Shown here: in pieces, positions 54,860 to 63,933 of the stretch | Position numbering within the stretch: the stretch's first letter is position 1 | How the letters are laid out: every line of letters begins with the position of its first letter | Origin: Sneathiella chinensis | GTDB taxonomy: Bacteria > Pseudomonadota > Alphaproteobacteria > Sneathiellales > Sneathiellaceae | NCBI RefSeq assembly: GCF_012720115.1 | Contig: NZ_VNWN01000004.1 | Location: 186,001 to 250,000, forward strand | Direction of reading: 5' to 3' | DNA length: 64,000 nucleotides | Notes under the pieces: model-generated | The model's database searches: none | What the model saw: the letters and a program-made list of their open reading frames with translations, nothing else | Told to the model about the DNA's origin: nothing | Translations under genes and position numbers: made by a program

Positions 54860-56779
54860 ATGAAGAGTTTGTGGCGCAAGAAATCGGATAAAACCAAGAC
54901 GCGAGGGAGGCCGTCGGACAATTGGGTCGGCAACTATCTGGCGCTTGTTGCCGGGCTTGTGTTCATCATCGGCGGATTGTTCTTCTATATCCACGACACG
55001 CTGACCGAGGTGGAAGACAATTTCCGAATTGACTCTTTCCAGACCAGCGCCCGGATCGATGGCATTGTCGAGCGCATTACCGGGAATATCGACAATCTTG
55101 AGCGCATGAACAATGCCACTCGCGAGGAGCAGGTGGACGCGGTACAAGCCAGCCTTTTCCTGTTGCTGGCGGTGCAAAGTGAATTGACCCTGAATGCGGG
55201 CATTGTCCGCGATGCCCTTGATCACAACAGGCTGGTCTATGATGACCTGATGCGCTGGATCAGCGAGGATGTGTTGGCCCTTCGGGAAATCCTGCTGGTG
55301 GCGGAACAGGGAAGCGGAACGTTCAATCGGGCGCAGGCAACCCGCCAGCTACAGGAATCCCTGCATTATATTCTGAAAATGCAAAGTGATCTGAGGGAGG
55401 CGACACAATTCGCGCTTGCCGAGCAGGCCTCCCGTGTTCGCGGATTCCGCGGCGACATGCTGATGGTCCTGTTCATCACGGCCATTCTGGGGGCCACGCT
55501 GGCCTATTCCATCTACCGCCGTCAGAAGACCACGAAGGAACTTGAAAATAGTGAATTGCGGCACCGGCGGATCTTCGAGAATGCGACCGAGGGGATTTAT
55601 CAGGTGGACCTTGACGGGAACCTGATGGATGCCAATCCCGCCCTTGCGGGGTTGCTCGGGTTTCGCAATGTGGCGGACCTGCTGGAGAATGTTGAGTCCC
55701 TTAAAAAGGATGTCTATCTGAGCGATCAGATTGCGGATACCCATTTGATGCTGTTGTCGAAAGGCCAGTATCTGATTGACGAGATCCACCGCTGGAAACG
55801 CAAGGATGGAGCGTTGGTCTGGGGGGCCATTAACGCCCATACGGTTTTCGGGGACGATGGACAGGCCCTGTATTACGAGGGCACCTTTACCGATATGAAC
55901 GCCCGGGTTGAGGCGGAACTGAGCCTACGCAAGGCGAAGGAAAGCGCCGAGTTGGCCAACCGTGCAAAATCCGAATTCCTTGCCAATATGAGCCATGAAT
56001 TGCGGACCCCGCTGAATGCGATTATCGGCTTCTCGGAAATCCTCAAGGCGGAGGCCTTCGGGGGGCTCGGGCATCCGAACTACAAGGAATATGCAGGCGA
56101 TATTCACTCTGCGGGGGAACATCTTCTGCAGGTTATTAACGACATTCTGGATGTTGCCAAGATTGAGGCTGGCCAGTTGCAGTTGTTCGAGCGCAAGGTC
56201 GACCTGAACCAGGTGATCAAGAGCGGCTTGCGGATGCTGTCGGTGCGGGCGGACAATGCGGAACTGCAACTGATCCCGGAAATTGCCCCGGACCTGCCGC
56301 CCATTCTGGCCGATGAAACCCGCATCAAGCAGATTCTGGTCAATCTGGTGTCCAACGCGGTCAAATTCACCGAGCCGGGAGGCAAGATCACCGTACGGGC
56401 CAAACTGCTGGATACTGACCAGATTTCCGTGCAGGTGATCGATACGGGGATCGGGATCGCGGAAAAGGACATTGCCCGGGTACTGTCCCGCTTTGGACAG
56501 GTACAGACAACCTATGCCCGGAATAACGAAGGGACAGGCCTTGGCTTGACCCTTGTACAGTTGATCGCCGAATTGCACGGGGCGGAATTCAAGCTGGAAA
56601 GTGTGCTTGAGGTGGGGACCACCTGTACCCTGATATTCCCGAAAGAACGCACCCAGGATCTGGTCCCGGAGGGCAGCAACGACAAACAGGGGCAGGTTGT
56701 GGCCTCGTTCCCGGCGGGAACAGCGACAGGGGCAGAGGCAGAGACCCCGGCCCCGATTGCGGCCAACGGCAAAGTTTGA
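54860..56779 (+). CDS. Membrane-bound PAS sensor histidine kinase
   Basis: The 639-aa kinase has membrane helix 1 (about 25-44), a helical periplasmic domain (about 45-199) with regular heptads, membrane helix 2 (about 200-216), a PAS domain (about 235-345; RRIFENATEGIYQVDLDGNLMDANPAL), a HisKA domain with His379 in NMSHELRTPLNAIIGFSEIL, and HATPase motifs (LVNLVSNAVKFTEPGG, DTGIGIAEKD, GTGLGLT). An Ala/Pro/Thr-rich C-terminal tail follows. No response regulator is adjacent, so it is an orphan kinase; the layout resembles PleC/DivJ-type kinases but I cannot assign it. The ATG at 54860 follows GGGGTGG. Confidence 0.88.
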   Translation: MKSLWRKKSDKTKTRGRPSDNWVGNYLALVAGLVFIIGGLFFYIHDTLTEVEDNFRIDSFQTSARIDGIVERITGNIDNLERMNNATREEQVDAVQASLFLLLAVQSELTLNAGIVRDALDHNRLVYDDLMRWISEDVLALREILLVAEQGSGTFNRAQATRQLQESLHYILKMQSDLREATQFALAEQASRVRGFRGDMLMVLFITAILGATLAYSIYRRQKTTKELENSELRHRRIFENATEGIYQVDLDGNLMDANPALAGLLGFRNVADLLENVESLKKDVYLSDQIADTHLMLLSKGQYLIDEIHRWKRKDGALVWGAINAHTVFGDDGQALYYEGTFTDMNARVEAELSLRKAKESAELANRAKSEFLANMSHELRTPLNAIIGFSEILKAEAFGGLGHPNYKEYAGDIHSAGEHLLQVINDILDVAKIEAGQLQLFERKVDLNQVIKSGLRMLSVRADNAELQLIPEIAPDLPPILADETRIKQILVNLVSNAVKFTEPGGKITVRAKLLDTDQISVQVIDTGIGIAEKDIARVLSRFGQVQTTYARNNEGTGLGLTLVQLIAELHGAEFKLESVLEVGTTCTLIFPKERTQDLVPEGSNDKQGQVVASFPAGTATGAEAETPAPIAANGKV

Positions 56780-56837
56780 AGGCAGAGGGCCATAAACAGG
56801 CCTTGACAGTTGTGCGCCGGGCGACAACTCTTCCCTC

Positions 56838-57782
56838 ATGGAAAAACGACATGTAATTCTGGATTGTGATCCCGGTCAGGATGATGCGGTAGCCATTCTG
56901 CTGGCGCTAGCCTCGGAAGAGGAAATAAACCTGCTGGGGATCACCACGGTTGGGGGCAATGTCCCGCTTTACTGGACCGAAAGCAATGCCCGGCGGATTT
57001 GTGAACTTGCCAATCGCCCGGATATGAAGGTTTTTGCCGGGGCCAGTGGGCCGTTGATGCGAAAGCTGGTGACGGCGGAGTGGATCCACGGAAAGACAGG
57101 GATTGATGGTGCCAATCTGCCCGATCCGACCATGCCCCTGCAAGAGGCGCATGGGGTCGATTTTATTGTGGAAACCTGCATGGCAGCCGGTGAGGGCGAA
57201 ATCACCCTTTGCCCGATCGGGCCCATGACCAATATCGCCCTCGCCATGATGAAAGAGCCGCAGATTATCCCGAAAATTCGCGAAATCGTCTGTATGGGCG
57301 GCGCGGTTCGGGAAATGGGCAACGTGACGCCAGCGGCCGAGTTCAATATCTATGTGGACCCCCATGCGGCCAAGGTGGTGCTGGATGCAGGCGTGCCCTT
57401 TACCATGATGCCGCTGGATGTGACCCACAAGGCCTTGGTGACCCCGGACCGGTTACAGCGGTTCAAGGACCTCAATTCCCCGGTGGGCGATGTTTGCGGG
57501 GGGATGCTGGATTATTTCAACCGCTTTGACATGACCCGCTACGGGTTTGACGGGGGGCCTTTACATGATCCGTGCGTCATTGCCTATCTGATTGATCCCG
57601 ATATCTTTCAGGGGCGGCGGGTGTTCATGGATATTGAAACCCGGTCAGAGCTGACCTTGGGGCAGACCGTTGCCGACTGGTGGAATATTCAGGAACGCGA
57701 ACCGAACGCCTATGTCTGTGACAGTCTGGATGCGGAGGCGTTTTTTGATCTTCTGACAACCCGTCTGGCGCGCCTGAAATAA
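56838..57782 (+). CDS. Inosine-uridine preferring nucleoside hydrolase
   Basis: The 314-aa protein has the calcium-binding N-terminal motif ILDCDPGQDDAVAILLAL (about 7-24), LLGITTVGGN, the TLCPIGPMTNIALAM-type block and a C-terminal D-containing HDPCVIAYLIDPDIF. It cleaves N-glycosidic bonds of ribonucleosides. Base specificity is not clear from sequence. It stands 58 bp after the histidine kinase on the same strand. Confidence 0.92.
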   Translation: MEKRHVILDCDPGQDDAVAILLALASEEEINLLGITTVGGNVPLYWTESNARRICELANRPDMKVFAGASGPLMRKLVTAEWIHGKTGIDGANLPDPTMPLQEAHGVDFIVETCMAAGEGEITLCPIGPMTNIALAMMKEPQIIPKIREIVCMGGAVREMGNVTPAAEFNIYVDPHAAKVVLDAGVPFTMMPLDVTHKALVTPDRLQRFKDLNSPVGDVCGGMLDYFNRFDMTRYGFDGGPLHDPCVIAYLIDPDIFQGRRVFMDIETRSELTLGQTVADWWNIQEREPNAYVCDSLDAEAFFDLLTTRLARLK

Positions 57783-57796
57783 TCGGAAAACGGGGC

Positions 57797-58192
57797 CTAG
57801 TTGATAGGCTCGTCGCTTTTGCGGTGGCTGGGCCGGGATAAAACAAATCCGGCCCCCACCAGCATCAGGGCCAGCATGGACGCCAGCCCCCACCACGGCA
57901 CATCACTGAACATAAACACCAGAATGGCACTTGTGGCCATGGTGGTGACGGTGACGATTTTGGCCCGCAGGGGGATCACGCCATATTCAGACCATTCCTG
58001 AAGCGGCGGTCCGAAAATACGGTGGGTATACAGCCAGTCATGAAACCGGTTGGAGGATTGGGAGAAGGCCCACAGGGCGATCAGAAGAAAGGGTGTTGTC
58101 GGCAGCACCGGCAGCACCACCCCCAAACCCCCAAGGGCTACAAAGAAGAAGCCCAGCCCCAGTAACAGGTATTTCTTGCCTTGTCTTGTCAT
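57797..58192 (-). CDS. DUF454 (YbaN) family inner-membrane protein
   Basis: The 131-aa protein has three to four hydrophobic segments and the DUF454 pattern LGLGFFFVALGGLGVVLPVLPTTPFLLIALWAFSQSSNRFHDWLYTHRIFGPPLQEW. Family function is unknown. It converges with the nucleoside hydrolase gene. Confidence 0.88.
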   Translation of the reverse strand: MTRQGKKYLLLGLGFFFVALGGLGVVLPVLPTTPFLLIALWAFSQSSNRFHDWLYTHRIFGPPLQEWSEYGVIPLRAKIVTVTTMATSAILVFMFSDVPWWGLASMLALMLVGAGFVLSRPSHRKSDEPIN

Positions 58193-58508
58193 GATAGGGG
58201 TGGAGACCTGTCCTTTATACTGCCTTTGGCGCGGGCGCCTTTTCTGTCCAAAGACTATCCCTTTCCCGGGTCCGGTTCAAACCATTGTTGAAAAGGCCCT
58301 CCTTGGAAGATGGGTCTGACGAATTTTTCGGGCCTGATTGTTCTGTTGTTAAGAAAAATCGGAAATATTCGGGAAGCTGTTGTTTATCAAGAAGTTCCCG
58401 TTTTGGCGGGCTCAGGAATACTCAAGGTAGGCGGGAAAAGATTGATATAAAACTTTCTGTTTAGTCCGGCAGAAGGGTTGAATAGGTATATTTTGATTGT
58501 TTTTTATG
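58193..58508. other. Non-coding region before the branched-chain amino acid transporter
   Basis: The gap between the DUF454 gene and the transporter totals about 515 bp. The first 300 bp are AT-rich and contain nothing I can name; ORFs here are short and lack codon character. The rest contains a promoter candidate at 58509-58538 and a leader with a CCTGAC...GTCAGG hairpin at 58569-58592. Confidence 0.5.
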
Positions 58509-58538
58509 TTGAAATTCTTGAGGATTGAAAATTATACT
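58509..58538 (+). promoter_or_regulatory. Candidate sigma-70 promoter of the transporter operon
   Basis: TTGAAA (58509-58514), an 18-nt spacer and TATACT (58533-58538). A start near 58545 would give a leader of about 165 nt before the binding-protein gene. Confidence 0.5.
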
Positions 58539-58709
58539 ATTTGTGACCACGATCAAAAAAGCAGGGTGCCTGACATAGGGAGTACAGTCAGGTCCGGTCC
58601 AGCCTGAAATAAGGAAGAATAGCTGGAGTGGGTTAGCATCCAATGCGCGAAAACAAGGTTCATGATCAACGGTCCAGGGAAGGTCACCAGTTTCCTAAGG
58701 GAGGGAAAA

Positions 58710-59954
58710 TTGAGTATCAAATCAACGATCATTGTTGGCGCCGCCTTTGCGACGCTTTCCGCCTTTTCAGCTCAGGCAGCAGAAAAAATCAAGATCGCCT
58801 TTATCGACCCGCTGTCCGGCCCCTTCGCCGCAACGGGCACCAACGGCCTGCAGCAGTTTATTTATGCAGCGGATGAGCTGGTAAACAAGAAGGGCGGCGT
58901 TCTGGGCGGCCGTGAATTTGAAATTGTACCGCTGGATAACAAGGTCAGCCCGAAGGAAAGCCTAGTTCAGTTGAAGCGGGCTATCGGCGACGGTATTCAT
59001 TATGTGGTGCAGGGGAACAGCTCCGGGGTGGCCAACGCCCTGACGGATGCCATCAGCAAGCACAACCGGCGCAACCCTGACAGCCGCGTCATCCTGCTGA
59101 ACTATTCTGCGGTGGACCCGGCTCTCACCAATGAGAAATGCAGCTACTGGCACTTCCGTTTTGACGCCGGTGCGGACATCAAGATGAACGCCCTGACGGA
59201 CGCCATCAAGAACAACTCGAACATCAAGAAGGTTTATATCATCGGTCAGGACTATTCGTTCGGTAAGGCCGTGGCCTCCAGTGCGATCCAGTTCCTGGGC
59301 GAAAAGCGTCCTGATATCGAAATTGTCGGCAACGAGTTGCACCCGATCGGGAAGGTCAAGGACTTTACCCCGTATGCAACAAAGATCCGGGCCTCCGGTG
59401 CGGATGCGGTGATCACAGGTAACTGGGGCGCCGACATGGTTGGCCTTGGCAAGGCGATCGGTGAAACCGGTCTGGATGTGCCGATCTACACCTATTATGC
59501 GGCCAATGACGGGATTACCAAAACCATCGGCGAAGGGGGTAAAAACCGCATTCGTCTGGTCCATGAAGGCCCCGTAAACCCACCAAGCAATGACGTTTAC
59601 AAGGCTTACCACACCGGTTTCAAGGCCAAGAACCCGGATAAGGATGTCTCCCAGTTCCGGATCGTCAATGTGATCCAGATGCTGGCCAAGGCAATGGAGC
59701 AGGCTGGCAGTGAAAAACCCATCGAGGTTGCCAAGCAGCTTGAAGGGATGGAGTTCACCACCCTGCATGGTGAGAAAGTGGTCATGCGCTCTGATGATCA
59801 CCAGTTGATCCAGCCGATCCATATCTCGGTCCATACGAACGAGAATATCACCTTCGATTCTGACAATTCAGGCTATGGCATGCGGACAGAGTCCACCATC
59901 GCAGCCGCAGACACGGCATTGCCGACAACATGCAAGATGGAACGGCCGGAATAA
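58710..59954 (+). CDS. Branched-chain amino acid ABC transporter substrate-binding protein (TTG start)
   Basis: The 414-aa periplasmic protein of the LivJ/LivK (peripla_BP_6) family has a mature start AEKIKIAFIDPLSGPFAATG and middle IKKVYIIGQDYSFGKAVASS. I choose the TTG at 58710: GGGAGGG lies 4 nt upstream and it gives a clean signal peptide ending SAFSAQA, whereas the ATG at 58662 adds 16 residues before it. It is the first gene of a five-gene importer operon. The ligand is probably a branched-chain or related amino acid, but this family also binds urea, amides and aromatic acids. Confidence 0.85.
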   Translation: MSIKSTIIVGAAFATLSAFSAQAAEKIKIAFIDPLSGPFAATGTNGLQQFIYAADELVNKKGGVLGGREFEIVPLDNKVSPKESLVQLKRAIGDGIHYVVQGNSSGVANALTDAISKHNRRNPDSRVILLNYSAVDPALTNEKCSYWHFRFDAGADIKMNALTDAIKNNSNIKKVYIIGQDYSFGKAVASSAIQFLGEKRPDIEIVGNELHPIGKVKDFTPYATKIRASGADAVITGNWGADMVGLGKAIGETGLDVPIYTYYAANDGITKTIGEGGKNRIRLVHEGPVNPPSNDVYKAYHTGFKAKNPDKDVSQFRIVNVIQMLAKAMEQAGSEKPIEVAKQLEGMEFTTLHGEKVVMRSDDHQLIQPIHISVHTNENITFDSDNSGYGMRTESTIAAADTALPTTCKMERPE

Positions 59955-60071
59955 TCGGTCCCATCTCTTAATCCTTCGGATACAGGGCCGTCTGGTGAAC
60001 AACCGGACGGCCAGCCGGACGGGCTTGTCGCCCGTTTCCCCTCAATGTCTGTACTGTAAGAGATTCAAGCC

Positions 60072-61022
60072 ATGTCTGAATTGTTGTTTTTCTCCCTGTT
60101 GAACGGGATTGTGACCGGCTTGCTGCTGTTTATGTTGGCAAGTGGCCTGACCCTGATCTTCTCCATGATGGGGGTTCTGAATTTTGCCCATGCCAGTTTC
60201 TACATGCTGGGCGCCTATTTCGCTTATACGATTAGTCTTTATGTGGGCTTCTGGCTCGGCCTGATCCTTGCCCCCCTTCTTGTCGGGGTGCTGGGGGCGC
60301 TGGTCGAACGATACGGCCTTCGCTATGTGCACCGATGGGGGCATGTGGCCGAATTGATTTTCACCTTTGGCCTCGCCTTCCTGATCGAGGAAGTGGTGCA
60401 GTTTATCTGGGGCAAGGAAACAAAGGCCTATCACGAGCCTGAGATTCTCCAGTTTTCCCTGTTTACCTTTTTTGGACAGGATTTCCCGGCCTACAAGGCC
60501 TTCATGCTTCTTGTCTCCATCGCCATTTTTATTGTCCTGTTGTTGATCCTGACCCGCTCCCGTATCGGGCTGATTATTCAGGCGGCCATCACCCATCCCA
60601 ACATGACAGCCATGCTGGGGCATAATGTCCCCCTTGTCTTCATGGGGGTGTTCGGGGTTGGCTGTGCCCTTGCGGGTCTTGCCGGTGTGATTGCCGGGCC
60701 TGCCCTTGGCACATTCCCGGGCATGGCGGTGGTCCTTGGCAGTATCGTCTTTGTGATCGTCGTTGTGGGGGGGCTTGGGTCTTTGACCGGGGCCTTTGTC
60801 GCATCGTTGCTGATCGGCTTGTTGCAGACATTCGCCATTGCGCTGGATTATTCCGTTTCCGACCTTTTGGCGGTTCTGAATATTTCCGTCGATGCGGAAA
60901 GCGCCTTGCGTGACCTTTGGGCCCTGTCCCTGCCGCAGGTGGCACCCATCCTGCCATATCTGCTGTTGGTTCTGATCCTGATCTTCCGTCCAACCGGCCT
61001 GTTTGGGAAGCGTGAAACATGA
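60072..61022 (+). CDS. livH: Branched-chain amino acid ABC transporter permease LivH
   Basis: The 316-aa inner-membrane protein has about eight hydrophobic helices and the LivH patterns LLFMLASGLTLIFSMMGVLNFAHASFYMLGAYF at the N-terminus and GGLGSLTGAFVASLLIGLLQTF near the C-terminus. It pairs with LivM to form the membrane pore. Its end overlaps the livM start by 4 nt (ATGA). Confidence 0.92.
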   Translation: MSELLFFSLLNGIVTGLLLFMLASGLTLIFSMMGVLNFAHASFYMLGAYFAYTISLYVGFWLGLILAPLLVGVLGALVERYGLRYVHRWGHVAELIFTFGLAFLIEEVVQFIWGKETKAYHEPEILQFSLFTFFGQDFPAYKAFMLLVSIAIFIVLLLILTRSRIGLIIQAAITHPNMTAMLGHNVPLVFMGVFGVGCALAGLAGVIAGPALGTFPGMAVVLGSIVFVIVVVGGLGSLTGAFVASLLIGLLQTFAIALDYSVSDLLAVLNISVDAESALRDLWALSLPQVAPILPYLLLVLILIFRPTGLFGKRET

Positions 61023-62317
61023 CTGATACAACACATCTCAATGGGGGGGAGGCGACTGCCCCTCTGGTCAAGCGGCTTGGGCCGTGGATCGGTCTGGCAG
61101 CCCTTCTGGTTGTCCTGCCCATGATCTTCAGCACCAACAGTGCCATCTATACCATGAACCTGATGGGCATCTTCGTGGTCTTTGCCCTCAGCTACAACAT
61201 GTTGCTGGGGCAGGGGGGGATGCTGTCCTTTGGCCATGCGGTCTATTTCGGGCTGGGCGGGTTCATGTCCATGCATCTGGTCAACTACATCGAAGAGGAA
61301 ATCTTTGTCCTTCCCATCTTTCTGGTGCCCATCTTCGGCGGCCTGATCGGGTTGGTGTTCGGTGTGATCATCGGCAGTTTCTCGACCCGCCGGGCGGGGA
61401 CGGTATTTGCCATGATCTCGCTGGGGATCGGTGAATTGATGGCCGCAAGCTCCCTGATTTTTGTTGCCTTCTTTGGCGGCGAGGAAGGGGTTAGCGGGGA
61501 CCGGACCATGGGGCCGAATATTCTGGGGGTGGATTTCGCCCAGGATATCGAGGTTTACTACCTGATCGCCGCATGGGCGTTCGTGACGATCCTGTTGATG
61601 TACCTGTTTTCCCGAACCCCCATGGGGCGGATGGCGAATGCGGTACGTGATAACGAGGAGCGAGCCGAGTTCATTGGCTACAGTCAGCGGAAGGTCCGGT
61701 TTATCTCTTTCTGTGCATCCGGGTTCTTTGCCGGTATCGCCGGCGGCCTGTTCGCCATCAACTTCGAAATCGTGACCGAGGAAAACCTCAATGCCATGAC
61801 CTCCGGCGTGGTGCTTCTGATGGCCTATATCGGTGGGGTCGGGTTCTTTATCGGACCGATCATCGGGGCTGTTGTCTTTACGCTGCTGCAGACGTTGCTC
61901 AGTAATTATACGGAAATCTGGCAGCTTTATGTGGGCGTCCTGTTCGTCCTGACGGTGATGTATGTACCGCAGGGTCTGACCGGGATTCTGGCAATGCACG
62001 GCCCGGCCTTCCGAATGCAGCGCCTTGGGATACTGGTGGTGCCCTATATCCGGGCGGGTCTGCCAACGGCATTGATGTTGTGCGGCATTATCGGCTTTTT
62101 GGAAATGATCCATCACCTTCGCGCGGCTGCTGTGGGGGAAACCGGAATGTCCCTTGCCGGGATCGAGTTTGATACCCATGCGGTCATGCCGTGGGTCGTC
62201 GTTGTCCTGATGGGCAGCGTCGGGGCCTTCTTGACCAAAACCCAGATGCCGCAATTGCGGGAGGCGTGGGATCAGGCGAATGCCCCTCTTGCCTCTGACA
62301 AGGGAGTGACATCATGA
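61019..62317 (+). CDS. livM: Branched-chain amino acid ABC transporter permease LivM
   Basis: The 432-aa permease has FALSYNMLLGQGGMLSFGHAVYFGLGGF (first third), the cytoplasmic ATPase-contact loop RTPMGRMANAVRDNEERAEFIGYSQRKVRFISF and GGVGFFIGPIIGAVVFTLLQTLLSNYTEIW. It is longer than the usual 320-360 aa because of a C-terminal extension of about 80 residues with at least two more hydrophobic segments. It overlaps livH and livG by 4 nt each. Confidence 0.92.
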   Translation: MTDTTHLNGGEATAPLVKRLGPWIGLAALLVVLPMIFSTNSAIYTMNLMGIFVVFALSYNMLLGQGGMLSFGHAVYFGLGGFMSMHLVNYIEEEIFVLPIFLVPIFGGLIGLVFGVIIGSFSTRRAGTVFAMISLGIGELMAASSLIFVAFFGGEEGVSGDRTMGPNILGVDFAQDIEVYYLIAAWAFVTILLMYLFSRTPMGRMANAVRDNEERAEFIGYSQRKVRFISFCASGFFAGIAGGLFAINFEIVTEENLNAMTSGVVLLMAYIGGVGFFIGPIIGAVVFTLLQTLLSNYTEIWQLYVGVLFVLTVMYVPQGLTGILAMHGPAFRMQRLGILVVPYIRAGLPTALMLCGIIGFLEMIHHLRAAAVGETGMSLAGIEFDTHAVMPWVVVVLMGSVGAFLTKTQMPQLREAWDQANAPLASDKGVTS

Positions 62318-63069
62318 CGTCAGCCATTGCCCTGAAGGGGGTTGTCAAAAGTTTCGGGCCGACCCAGATCATTCGCGGTGTCGATCTTGATATTCGTCAG
62401 GGGGAACGCCACGCCATTATCGGTCCCAACGGGGCTGGTAAATCGACCCTGTTTCACCTGATCAGTGGTCGCTACACCCTGACCGGGGGGTCGGTTCACC
62501 TGAAAGGGGAGGAGATCAGCAATCTTCCCCCCTATGAAATCTATCGGAAAGGACTGTCCCGCAGTTTTCAGGTGACCAACCTGTTCCCGCAGATGAGTGT
62601 TTTTGAAAATGTTCGCTGCGGCCTGATGTGGGTCAAGAACTACCGTTATTCTTTCTGGCATCTGGTGGACCGGGAAAGGGACCTGAACCGGAGGGTGATG
62701 GAAGTTCTGGAGGAAATCGGTCTGGCAAATCGCCAGCATGTTCCGGCGGGGGTTCTGACCTATGCAGAACAGCGGGCCCTGGAAATCGGGATCGCCGCAG
62801 CGGGCGGTGCCGATGTCATCATGCTGGACGAGCCAACCGCCGGGATGAGCCATTCGGAAACCGATCAGGCCATCAGCCTGATCCGTAAGGTGACCGAGGG
62901 CCGAACACTGGTGATGGTGGAGCATGACATGGGCGTCGTGTTTGATCTGGCAGACCGGATTTCGGTTCTGGTGTATGGCGAGATTATCGCCACGGATACA
63001 CCGGAAAACATTCGCAACAACAAAGCCGTTCAGGAAGCCTATCTGGGGGCGGAGGCCGAGCATGCTTGA
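62314..63069 (+). CDS. livG: Branched-chain amino acid ABC transporter ATPase LivG
   Basis: The 251-aa ATP-binding subunit has an intact Walker A GPNGAGKST (36-44), the Q-loop region and Walker B VIMLDEPTAGM. The signature motif reads LTYAEQR rather than the usual LS(Y/G)GEQR: the conserved Gly of the signature is Ala. It works as a heterodimer with LivF. It overlaps livM by 4 nt and livF by 8 nt. Confidence 0.93.
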   Translation: MTSAIALKGVVKSFGPTQIIRGVDLDIRQGERHAIIGPNGAGKSTLFHLISGRYTLTGGSVHLKGEEISNLPPYEIYRKGLSRSFQVTNLFPQMSVFENVRCGLMWVKNYRYSFWHLVDRERDLNRRVMEVLEEIGLANRQHVPAGVLTYAEQRALEIGIAAAGGADVIMLDEPTAGMSHSETDQAISLIRKVTEGRTLVMVEHDMGVVFDLADRISVLVYGEIIATDTPENIRNNKAVQEAYLGAEAEHA

Positions 63070-63757
63070 AGTGAAAGACCTACATGCCTACTACGGCAAA
63101 AGCCATATTCTTCAAGGGGTGACCTTCAATGTGAAGGAAGGGGAGATCGTTTCTCTTCTCGGGCGAAATGGCGTCGGGCGCTCCACCACCATCAAGTCCA
63201 TCATGGGCGAGGTGGCGCCGCAAGGCTCCATCCTGTATCGCGGGCGGCAGATCGCCGGGTTGAAGGCCCACGAGATCGCCCGTTGCGGCCTTGGGTATGT
63301 GCCTGAAAACCGGGATGTATTTCCGGGCATGACGGTGCGCCAGAATTTGCTTCTGGGCATCAAGGACATGAAGGTGGAAGGGCGCTGGAAAATGGATGAC
63401 ATGTTCGACATGTTTCCAAACCTTCGAAACCGGGCGGATGTGGATGCGGGCGTCCTGTCCGGAGGGGAGCAGCAGATGCTCACCATGTGCCGAACCCTGA
63501 TGGGGGATCCCGATCTGATCATGATCGATGAACCCACCGAGGGGCTGGCACCAAAAATCGTGGAGCAGGTCGGAGATCTACTTTCTGAAATTGCCCGTCG
63601 CGGAGTTTCTATTCTTCTGGTAGAACAGAAACTGGCAATTGCTCTCAAGATATCTCACCGTCTGTATGTGATGGGTCATGGTCATATGGTGTATGAGGGA
63701 ACACCTGATGAACTTAAGGCGAACGAGCAGATCCGTAAGGAATGGCTCGAAGTCTGA
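63062..63757 (+). CDS. livF: Branched-chain amino acid ABC transporter ATPase LivF
   Basis: The 231-aa ATP-binding subunit has a standard signature LSGGEQQ and Walker B LIMIDEPTEGL. The Walker A motif reads GRNGVGRSTT (34-43), with Arg40 where the phosphate-binding Lys normally stands; the codon is CGC. I start at the ATG at 63062 (MLEVKDLHAYYGKSHILQG), which overlaps the livG end. It is the last gene of the operon and is followed by a strong terminator. Confidence 0.92.
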   Translation: MLEVKDLHAYYGKSHILQGVTFNVKEGEIVSLLGRNGVGRSTTIKSIMGEVAPQGSILYRGRQIAGLKAHEIARCGLGYVPENRDVFPGMTVRQNLLLGIKDMKVEGRWKMDDMFDMFPNLRNRADVDAGVLSGGEQQMLTMCRTLMGDPDLIMIDEPTEGLAPKIVEQVGDLLSEIARRGVSILLVEQKLAIALKISHRLYVMGHGHMVYEGTPDELKANEQIRKEWLEV

Positions 63758-63780
63758 GTGATCCCGTACGACGGAGAGAT

Positions 63781-63823
63781 GGCGGTGACTGACCCGACTG
63801 CCCGGGTCGTCACCGCCCTTTTT
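63781..63823 (+). terminator. Strong terminator after livF
   Basis: GGCGGTGAC pairs with GTCACCGCC outside a second stem GACCCG/CGGGTC, followed by CTTTTT. Confidence 0.93.
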
Positions 63824-63933
63824 ATATGTTGAAACATTTTGCGGGTTCCCGGAAACGCATTATCATCCTGCCAAGACAGGGACTGCCGTCAGGCGGAATA
63901 AAAAAGACTGAGTTCTGAGCAAGAGGTTCACCC

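Noticed and set aside
58193-58709. Sigma-54 promoter for the amino-acid transporter
   Set aside because: No TGGCAC-N5-TTGC-type element was found; a sigma-70-like TTGAAA-N18-TATACT is a better candidate.
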